A stretch of DNA of 5,522 nt from Victivallales bacterium. Its GTDB lineage: Bacteria > Verrucomicrobiota > Lentisphaeria > Oligosphaerales > Oligosphaeraceae. Position 1 is the stretch's first letter, and each line of letters begins with the position of its first letter. Shown here one piece after another: positions 1 through 5,522 of the stretch. Below the pieces are notes generated by a model. It saw nothing but the letters and a program-made list of their open reading frames with translations. It was not told the origin of the DNA and made no database searches. The translations under genes and the position numbers were made by a program. The DNA lies in assembly GCA_017458805.1 (NCBI GenBank), contig JAFTAC010000144.1:1-5522 (forward strand). Reading direction: 5' to 3'.

Positions 1-432
1 AAGTTCCGCAGCGACCTCTACCACCGCCTGTGCGTCGTGCAGCTCCGCGTCCCGCCGCTGCGGGAGCACAAGGAGGACATCCCGCTCATCGCGTACTCCT
101 ATCGCGACCGCAACAAGATGGGCGGCTGGCTCTCCCCTGTGCAGGTTGAGGCGCTCCAGACCTACGATTTCCCTGGAAACGTCCGCGAGCTGAACAACCT
201 TCTGGAGCGCGCATACGTCCTGAACATCGACGACTACGGCGAACTCATCCGCCAGCACCGTGAATTGAACGCAGCGCTGGTTCCGCAGGACATGGTTGAA
301 GTCCCCGATGATCTGGAGGAGGCAATCCGCCTCCATGTCAAGCGCATCTGTGAAAAATACAGCCACAACATCACCAATGCAGCCAAGGCGATGAATGTCT
401 CCAGAAACACTGTGAGAAAGTATCTGGAATAG
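1..432 (+). CDS. Sigma-54-dependent transcriptional regulator (NtrC family), C-terminal part
   Basis: Partial gene: the frame is open from base 1 and stops at TAG 430-432, giving 143 visible residues. Residues 2-10 (FRSDLYHRL) and 16-28 (RVPPLREHKEDIP) match the end of the sigma-54-interacting AAA+ ATPase domain, where the family reads FR.DLYYRL and PPLRER.EDIP. Residues 58-64 (PGNVREL) are the conserved GNVREL segment of the same domain. Residues about 102-143 form a Fis-type helix-turn-helix, with ITNAAKAMNVSRNTVRKYL as its core. Proteins of this family bind upstream enhancer sites and use ATP hydrolysis to open sigma-54 RNA polymerase promoters. The Walker motifs, the GAFTGA loop and any N-terminal sensor domain lie before the window, so the signal it responds to is unknown. 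It converges on the large minus-strand gene, so it is not in that gene's operon. Whether it controls that gene cannot be seen here. Family assignment is secure; targets are unknown. Confidence 0.95.
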   Translation, partial: KFRSDLYHRLCVVQLRVPPLREHKEDIPLIAYSYRDRNKMGGWLSPVQVEALQTYDFPGNVRELNNLLERAYVLNIDDYGELIRQHRELNAALVPQDMVEVPDDLEEAIRLHVKRICEKYSHNITNAAKAMNVSRNTVRKYLE

Positions 433-774
433 AATTATCCAAATGCTATGGATTAAGTTCATTTGGTTTCAGCTTATTATTTCTAGACACGCAGGAAGGG
501 AAGGCTTGACGGCGCGGGGCTTTCGGCAACGTAATAGGACTTTTTCGTATCGAGAGAGCGGATTGTGTCGAGGGATATGTTCATGGTGAGTTCTTTGCTT
601 GATGTTCTTGGAGAGTATGCTGAGGTAATTTCAAAACTATCTTGGAAAGGACTGTATTGATTTCACGGAACACGCGGTAAAGGTTACATAATCGTTGTGT
701 TTTTCTGATTGCATATCGTTAATTCACAAGTGAAAACCATTTGCTTGTCACGCTTTTGGGAAACTATACTTTAT
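433..774. other. Intergenic region between convergent genes
   Basis: About 340 bases with a lower GC content than the flanking genes. I see no tRNA, rRNA, insertion-sequence end or CRISPR repeat. It holds the weak hairpin at 439-466. On the minus strand there is a 59-codon stretch without stops (662 down to TAG at 483-485), whose only ATG (582-584) would give a 33-residue peptide beginning MNISLDTIRSLDTKK. That ATG has no convincing Shine-Dalgarno sequence. A 5-bp inverted repeat, TTCAC-AA-GTGAA at 723-734, lies downstream of the large minus-strand gene but lacks a T tract on that strand. I therefore see no clear intrinsic terminator for the large gene. Confidence 0.6.
439..466 (+). terminator. 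Candidate weak hairpin terminator after the sigma-54 regulator
   Basis: A perfect 7-base inverted repeat, CCAAATG (439-445) and CATTTGG (460-466), encloses a 14-base loop and begins 6 bases after the regulator's stop codon. A short T-rich stretch follows (TTTC, then TTATTATTT a little further on). The placement is right for a terminator. The stem is short and AT-rich, the loop is long and the T tract is interrupted, so it could be chance or only an mRNA 3'-end structure. Confidence 0.3.
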
Positions 775-3700
775 TCAATGATTGAGTTCCTTTTGGAGAT
801 AGCTTGGCATATTGTCGCCTGTTGTGGTGCCCGCACCAGGAAGATTGGCACCATAGGTGAGGCTGTCGCCGAGACATACCACCTTCTGGCCTGGGCGGAG
901 GCTGCGCAATGTGTCAGTTTTTGCAAGTTGTTCCGCCCAGAGTTGATAGCCTTCCTTGCGCAGATGCACGCCATCTGGCGAACGGACGTTGGCAGGATTG
1001 CGGAGCAGCGACGGGGCACTGTCTGGTGCACCTGAAGCCACGACGATTTTGTGGAGGTCCACAAGCTCGCAATGGCGTTCCTCCGCGACCTTGCGGATAA
1101 TCGCATTGGCTCGGGTGATTCGTTCCGATGGGGAGAAATCCCCGTATTTTTCTTGCTTGTGGCGACGGAGGAGAAGAGCCTCCGAACAGGGTGGAAGGGT
1201 ATTCATCACAACGGCGGAGCCGCCGTCCTGCAGACTTTGCACGAGAAAGCGCAGATTATTCTCGAAATCCTCCAGTGTCGCCAGTTTTCCTGTATTGAGC
1301 ATATCGTTGGTTCCTGCGAGGAGGACGGTCACGTCGGGGTGGGTCGCAAGTGCCTTGGACAATGTGACGTTTCTAATGTTGCTGGTGGAATAGCCACCTT
1401 TGCCGAGGTTGAAAACCTGGATGTGCGGGGGCACCGCAGGCGCATCGAGGCGGAGAAGAGCGAAGTTATTCGTCTCTTTGAAACTTTTGATGAGAGGCGA
1501 GTAAGTCATGAGTTCGGCAGGCAAAGTTTTGCTGGGTTCCCGATGACAGGCAATATTGAAGCGCAGTTCGCCGTTGGGTGCACCAGCAAGAGTCAGCGGA
1601 AAGGTCAGGAAAAACATCTGGCCATCTCGGACGGTGAGCTGGACGCCCTTGGCGGCAATTGGTTCGAAATTGCGGTAGAGTTGATGCTCGCCGTCGCTGT
1701 GAGCAATGAGCTGCCAGACTTTGTCGTTGGAACCAACGCACCAGAACTCTGCCTGAAGATTGCTGCCAGGAGCATCGGCGGCAAACGCCGCATAAAGATT
1801 TTCCCCGTCTGTCGCCACTCCTGCGCGGCAGGGCGTGTCGGCATAGTTGGCAAGACCGACTTTGAGAAAACGTTGTGGCAGAGGGGCTTCGCGGAGCAGG
1901 CGGTCAAAGTCGATAGAGCCTTCAAGGCGCGGACACTCGATGACGCGTGGCTTGGCGACGCTTTCCGCAAAAGTTTTGCGGTCAATCGGCGTGATTTCCG
2001 GCGCGGTGGTAGCGGAGTTGGCGTGAACAAGTTTCATTGTGATTCGACGGTCGGGATTCACAAGGCTGGTGGCGCAGGAGAGGTAAACTTGACCGTTCCA
2101 TTGCGGCGGCGCGAGTTTGGCGAGGTCGAGCGTGAAGTGTTGGATTGTGTCCTGCTCGATAAAGTTGCCGAGTTCGTAAACCTCCTGAGCGGGCTCTTTT
2201 GCTCCATAGGCATGACCTCCCGGGTGGGGATTCTGCGTATTCAGGACGCCAATGGCGAGTGCCTTGCGGACGAACGTTCCGTCCTGCGTCTGAAAGTCGA
2301 GCATGATTCCTGCGAAGTCTTCGGGAGTTGTGCGATAGCGGTTGACATGGTTGCGCCCGATGCCTGTCTGGTGCGGGAAGGTAGTCGCAAGTTCCAGTTC
2401 GACTTTGTGTGCGTTTTCGAGCAGAAATCCTGCTGCGGCGTGTCCTGAGAAATCCCTCACGCGTCGCGTTGTGCCTGCCATGAGGGTCAGCGTTGCGGGG
2501 GTGGCGGTTGCCGTGAGGGGGGCAAGCTCGCTCTGGAAACCATTTGCATTGCGCCATGGTGAAGTGTAGGTTGCGCTGCCGAGAATGCGGGCATCGTCCA
2601 GCAGTCGTGGCGTATCCAGTTTTTCCACTGCCAGTTGAGCAGGATGCATCGGCTCTTCCTGAACTTGCATTGCGGGACTTGGTCTGCCCTTCGGGATTGC
2701 GAGAGTGACTGGGTGCTTGCCATCGAGGGTATTCAAAACGAGTTCCGCCGCATCGTGATAATCGGGGAGACTGGGCGCATTGCCACAATAGAGCAGGAGG
2801 CCGTTGTTATCGTGAATGGTAACATAGCCAGGCGTACCGTCGAGAGCGAGCTTGCCTTGTTCGAGTTTTGCGCTGAACGGCTGCGAAAGGTATTCGGCAT
2901 CGCCAGTGCGCCGAATGGTTGATTCTCCGTTTGGCACGTCCAGTACGGTGAAAAGGCGTTCGCCGAAGCGTACTGGACGGGCGGTGACGCTCCTGTCATT
3001 GACCAGATAACGGCCTGGAGGAAGGGGCAGAATGATTTCGGCGCATTCCGCCTGCGAATGGACGGTCAGCGCATTGCCATCGCTGGAGAGTTTGACCAAC
3101 CGCGTTCCTGTGAAAAAGTAGTTGCAAGGTTGCCTGTTGACCGAATAGACGCCACCAGGTACGGATGCGATCACGATCTGGGCGAATTCATCCTTCGGAA
3201 ATGAATTGAGCACCACCTCTAGTTTGCCAGGGTTTTCACCTGTATAAAGGAGTTGCGGGCGCGTAATCAGGCCCTCGCGCCAGCCAGTCGCCTGATAGTT
3301 GCTACGGCGTTCGCGTTCGCCGAAGCCGTACTTGGGGGCGGAGCCGTCCTGAAACTTCTGGACTCGGTAGCACCAGACGGTGAGGTGTGGCCCAAGTTTC
3401 GCGGTGTCGAGTTCGGCGCGTATCGTGTCGGAGTCGGCGCGGTTGATGATGGAAAACACGAGTTCGCCGCCCTGGTCGCGCTGGATGCAGTAGCTTTCCA
3501 GTTCGGTTTTTGGGTCGTTTTTCCAGTCAGGCGAATAGGCAAGATCGTGGATTACGCTTTTCCCAAGTTCATAACTCGCTGAAACGTATGGTATTTGCCG
3601 ATAGTTCAGGTGGTTGATGACTGGAATGAACCCATTGGCCAGCACTCGGGTGATGTAGTCCATTTTGGGGCTCCAGTAGAGCAATGCAACCCGTCCACCA

Positions 3701-5352
3701 GGGCGGTGGTTCACGAAATTGGCGACAGCCATTGCCATACCGCAGAATTTGCGCCAGTAGGACGGTGCGAGTTGATTGCGCGCCTCTATGTAGTTTAATT
3801 CAAAATAGGGGTTGCCACGTCCGTTGCCGAACATCAGGACCTGGTGGTTCTGCCCCATCTGGTGCATTTTTAGCCAAAAGTCCGCCCAATGGTCGTCGCG
3901 CATGAGGTCGCCTTTTTCCCAGTCGATGAGACTGATGGTCTTGGTTTCGTCGAGATAGATGAAATCAACCTTGAAATCGTCTATCAGCGATTGGAAGTTG
4001 TCGAGCATGAACTTCGCCGCTTCGGGGCGGTTGATCATGGTCGGGTGATTGAAAACGTAGTTGCCAGGGAAGAGATTTTTGTCGTTTCTGCGGCGGTCTT
4101 TGAGCAGGAAAAAATCTGGATGGCTGCGGAATACCTCCGAATGAATCATCGCCGAGCTGATCCAGTTGTAGAGGCCTAGCCGGAATTGTGGTGCGATTTT
4201 GCGCACTTTGTCGAAAAGTTCGCGTACCTCTTCCCGCGTGGCGCTCCCGCCGTAAAAACCAGGCTTTGGGGTGTCGAAATGGTAATCTCCCCAGTTGCCC
4301 GCGAGGGTGCCAAGGGAATAGATGGTTTCACCATCGTCGTCAAGCAGCAGAGAAAGCCGCTTCACATTGGCAAGACCAGGAGTGGAGTATTGCACTTTGA
4401 CGTCGTCCAGCCACGCGGGGCCAGGAGACATGGTGGCAAGATGCGGTTTTACAACAGGGTCGTTAGGGTAGCTGTCGTTCAAAAAGGTGTGCCAGTTGCC
4501 GTCGAACAGCACGAAACAGTCGTTCACTGCAAAGGTTTTGCCTGGTGCTGCATCAATTGTTCCGAGGGCCATTTCCCAGCCGTCGGGGTGATAATAGAGC
4601 GCATTCGGCTCTTCCTGATAACTCTCGATTGCCGACTGCCACCACGGGAAAACGAACTTGCCGTCGAGATGGGTGCGGTACTGGGCGAAACTTCCCTGCG
4701 GACCGTCATGGTACAGCAGCATGCCTTTTGTGGTCTGGAGAAACGAATCCTCCCGAAGGGGTGCGGTGATTTTCGGTACTTCCATCAGGGGGCCGACATA
4801 GCCGCTCCCGAGGTAGAAGCCGCCTTGATAAAAATCGGGGGCGAAAGATATTTGTGTTCTCGGCACAAGGTAAACGGTGTCGTTCCCTGTATTGCGGAAG
4901 CGCAGCGTCCGCCGCAGCCTGTCGCCGTCCAGCCGATATCGCTTGACGATTTCCACGCCAGGGAGATTTGGATTGGTGCAGACGAATTCCAGTACACCAG
5001 CGTCGTCGCGTTGTTCCCGTACTTGGTCAGAGGTCTCCCACGCTTCAGCGTCGCCGCTTCGGCGCATGGCGAAATAGTGGTTGGCGGTCCGCGTCACCGC
5101 TATTTTGTCGGTGACACGATTCTGAATGGTGACCAAAGCACCGTTTTGGGGAGAAAAAACAAAACTAGCCTTGGAACTCTTCAATTTTGGAGATTCGGCG
5201 GGGATAGCGACCGCCAGTAAGGTCGCTGTGTTCTTAGCACTCCAGCCCGCCTTTTGCGCAGCATCCAAATATGTTGATTCGCTCAGCAGAACCTCTCCTG
5301 CACCGAGAAGCATTGTGGTCGAGAAAGCAAGGTAGAATAAGATTTTTATCAT
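775..5352 (-). CDS. Exported multidomain carbohydrate-active protein: GH-D-like barrel, CBM9-like domain and circularly permuted SGNH/GDSL hydrolase
   Basis: 1525 residues. The ATG start has AAAAAGG 7 nt upstream and is followed at once by a signal peptide (residues 1-18, Lys3 then a hydrophobic run; likely cleavage LGA|GE, no lipobox Cys), so the product is probably periplasmic or secreted. Residues about 60-310 look like the beta-sandwich that precedes the barrel in alpha-galactosidase-type enzymes. Residues about 328-600 look like a (beta/alpha)8 barrel: GNWGDYHFD (352-360), RLGLYNWIS (391-399) and VDFIYLDET (462-470), in which Asp468 sits where the clan GH-D/GH31 nucleophile does. Residues about 600-900 are beta-rich, and 915-1120 form an unassigned beta-rich module. 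Residues about 1137-1270 resemble CBM9 domains (GVATDGENLYAAFAADAP, 1178-1195). Residues about 1310-1525 are an SGNH hydrolase with permuted motifs: NLGKGG (Gly1320), GTND (Asn1349), DGVH (Asp1460, His1463), then GDSL (Ser1497). Domain types are fairly sure from motifs; substrate and the exact glycosidase family are not. The combination suggests removal of sugar and acyl groups from a complex glycan (inference). Confidence 0.9.
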   Translation of the reverse strand: MIKILFYLAFSTTMLLGAGEVLLSESTYLDAAQKAGWSAKNTATLLAVAIPAESPKLKSSKASFVFSPQNGALVTIQNRVTDKIAVTRTANHYFAMRRSGDAEAWETSDQVREQRDDAGVLEFVCTNPNLPGVEIVKRYRLDGDRLRRTLRFRNTGNDTVYLVPRTQISFAPDFYQGGFYLGSGYVGPLMEVPKITAPLREDSFLQTTKGMLLYHDGPQGSFAQYRTHLDGKFVFPWWQSAIESYQEEPNALYYHPDGWEMALGTIDAAPGKTFAVNDCFVLFDGNWHTFLNDSYPNDPVVKPHLATMSPGPAWLDDVKVQYSTPGLANVKRLSLLLDDDGETIYSLGTLAGNWGDYHFDTPKPGFYGGSATREEVRELFDKVRKIAPQFRLGLYNWISSAMIHSEVFRSHPDFFLLKDRRRNDKNLFPGNYVFNHPTMINRPEAAKFMLDNFQSLIDDFKVDFIYLDETKTISLIDWEKGDLMRDDHWADFWLKMHQMGQNHQVLMFGNGRGNPYFELNYIEARNQLAPSYWRKFCGMAMAVANFVNHRPGGRVALLYWSPKMDYITRVLANGFIPVINHLNYRQIPYVSASYELGKSVIHDLAYSPDWKNDPKTELESYCIQRDQGGELVFSIINRADSDTIRAELDTAKLGPHLTVWCYRVQKFQDGSAPKYGFGERERRSNYQATGWREGLITRPQLLYTGENPGKLEVVLNSFPKDEFAQIVIASVPGGVYSVNRQPCNYFFTGTRLVKLSSDGNALTVHSQAECAEIILPLPPGRYLVNDRSVTARPVRFGERLFTVLDVPNGESTIRRTGDAEYLSQPFSAKLEQGKLALDGTPGYVTIHDNNGLLLYCGNAPSLPDYHDAAELVLNTLDGKHPVTLAIPKGRPSPAMQVQEEPMHPAQLAVEKLDTPRLLDDARILGSATYTSPWRNANGFQSELAPLTATATPATLTLMAGTTRRVRDFSGHAAAGFLLENAHKVELELATTFPHQTGIGRNHVNRYRTTPEDFAGIMLDFQTQDGTFVRKALAIGVLNTQNPHPGGHAYGAKEPAQEVYELGNFIEQDTIQHFTLDLAKLAPPQWNGQVYLSCATSLVNPDRRITMKLVHANSATTAPEITPIDRKTFAESVAKPRVIECPRLEGSIDFDRLLREAPLPQRFLKVGLANYADTPCRAGVATDGENLYAAFAADAPGSNLQAEFWCVGSNDKVWQLIAHSDGEHQLYRNFEPIAAKGVQLTVRDGQMFFLTFPLTLAGAPNGELRFNIACHREPSKTLPAELMTYSPLIKSFKETNNFALLRLDAPAVPPHIQVFNLGKGGYSTSNIRNVTLSKALATHPDVTVLLAGTNDMLNTGKLATLEDFENNLRFLVQSLQDGGSAVVMNTLPPCSEALLLRRHKQEKYGDFSPSERITRANAIIRKVAEERHCELVDLHKIVVASGAPDSAPSLLRNPANVRSPDGVHLRKEGYQLWAEQLAKTDTLRSLRPGQKVVCLGDSLTYGANLPGAGTTTGDNMPSYLQKELNH

Positions 5353-5368
5353 AAAAAAGCCTTTTTAT
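5351..5368 (-). promoter_or_regulatory. Ribosome binding site of the large gene, inside an A/U inverted repeat
   Basis: On the minus strand AAAAAGG (5366-5360) lies 7 nt before the ATG (5352-5350), which supports this start over the later in-frame Met14. The site falls in an imperfect palindrome, ATAAAAA-GGCT-TTTTTAT, whose right arm includes the first two bases of the start codon. Folded, it would be a 7-bp all-A/U stem covering both the Shine-Dalgarno sequence and the start. The stem is weak and a regulatory role is conjecture. Confidence 0.55.
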
Positions 5369-5522
5369 GGTTTGTCAATTGTGTCAATATACACTGCCAT
5401 TGACTTCTTTGCAATCGAGACTTCACGGATTGCTTGCGATGTGAACGCGGCCCCAGCGCCAATTCCATTGTTGCCATCAACATATTCCGCACAATACAGT
5501 TTTGTTTTCCATGGGGAAAATC
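5365..5522 (-). CDS. 3' end of an unrecognised upstream gene
   Basis: From the right edge (first full codon 5520-5518) a minus-strand frame stays open for 51 residues to TAA at 5367-5365. It contains KLYCAEYVDGNN, GIGAGAAFTSQAIREVSI and AKKSMAVYIDTIDKP. Its composition is that of a normal globular protein. One competing frame is also open here, but its translation is rich in Arg, Gln, Ser and Lys and looks like a shadow. Only the C terminus is visible and I do not recognise the family. The stop lies 12 nt before the start of the large glycan-active gene, and the TAA overlaps the AAAAAGG ribosome binding site. The two genes are therefore probably co-transcribed and may be translationally coupled. 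The function could relate to the same glycan, but nothing in the fragment shows it. Confidence 0.5.
   Translation of the reverse strand, partial: FSPWKTKLYCAEYVDGNNGIGAGAAFTSQAIREVSIAKKSMAVYIDTIDKP
5386..5414 (-). promoter_or_regulatory. Candidate sigma-70-like promoter upstream of the large gene
   Basis: The minus strand carries TTGCAA (5414-5409, 4 of 6 to the -35 consensus), a 17-base spacer and TATATT (5391-5386, 5 of 6 to the -10 consensus), about 34 bases before the ATG. Against it, the site would lie inside the 3' end of the probable upstream coding frame. The match may be chance, or it may be an internal operon promoter. Confidence 0.25.

Noticed and set aside
723..734. TTCACAAGTGAA inverted repeat as a terminator for the large gene
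   Set aside because: It has only 5-bp arms with a 2-base loop and no run of T after it on the minus strand, too weak to call.
709..1035. A 108-codon plus-strand frame spanning the 3' end of the large gene
   Set aside because: Most of it is antisense to the GDSL and DGVH coding segment, its start is not supported by a ribosome binding site, and the product resembles nothing known to me.
1051..2448. A 465-codon open frame on the plus strand
   Set aside because: It lies entirely opposite the 1525-residue gene. Its translation shows no domain or ordered motif, while the minus-strand frame carries clear CBM9-like and SGNH motifs over the same bases. It is a shadow frame of a GC-rich coding strand.
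4186..5220. A 344-codon open frame on the plus strand
   Set aside because: It is antisense to the signal-proximal and barrel part of the large gene. No recognisable family or convincing start context was seen, so it is treated as a shadow.
5373..5388. Direct repeat TGTCAAT, two copies 9 bases apart, as a possible operator
   Set aside because: On the minus strand it is part of the codons for IDTIDK at the end of the upstream frame (ATTGAC-ACA-ATTGAC-AAA). A coding repeat explains it, and it lacks dyad symmetry.
5383..5399. Possible sigma-54 promoter (TGGCAGTGTATATTGAC on the minus strand) before the large gene
   Set aside because: It is attractive because of the nearby sigma-54 activator. 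However, the GG to downstream G spacing is one base too long and the -12 element reads TTGA rather than TTGC, so it does not meet the -24/-12 consensus.
5349..5522. Alternative minus-strand frame that ends in TGA overlapping the ATG of the large gene
   Set aside because: The ATGA overlap looks like classic coupling, but the translation is rich in Arg, Gln, Ser and Lys without a globular pattern. The frame ending at 5365 gives a far more natural protein.

Overview
The window reads as part of a Gram-negative bacterial chromosome: a sigma-54 activator next to a very large exported carbohydrate-active protein. Giant multi-domain secreted glycosidase/esterase proteins are common in the Planctomycetes-Verrucomicrobia-Lentisphaerae group and in Bacteroidetes. 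I favour the former, but this is a low-confidence inference because the window has no phylogenetic marker.

Layout. (1) 1-432, plus strand: the C-terminal third or so of an NtrC-type sigma-54-dependent regulator, consisting of the end of the AAA+ domain and a Fis-type helix-turn-helix. (2) 433-774: an AT-richer gap between convergent genes, with one weak hairpin after the regulator and an open minus-strand stretch of uncertain meaning. (3) 775-5352, minus strand: one 1525-residue exported protein that fills most of the window. In order it has a signal peptide, a beta-sandwich, a (beta/alpha)8 barrel resembling the alpha-galactosidase (clan GH-D/GH31-like) fold, further beta domains, a CBM9-like carbohydrate-binding domain and a C-terminal SGNH/GDSL hydrolase. 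(4) 5365-5522, minus strand: the 3' end of another gene, 12 nt upstream of the large one and probably in the same operon.

The main finding is that the SGNH domain of the large protein appears circularly permuted. The conserved blocks occur in the order II (GKGG), III (GTND), V (DGVH), I (GDSL). The catalytic serine motif, normally first, lies about 30 residues from the C terminus and follows the Asp/His block. All catalytic blocks are present, so the domain could be an active esterase. One exported polypeptide would then combine a glycosidase-like barrel, a glycan-binding module and a deacylase-type module, which suits attack on an esterified, branched polysaccharide. The substrate cannot be read from the sequence.
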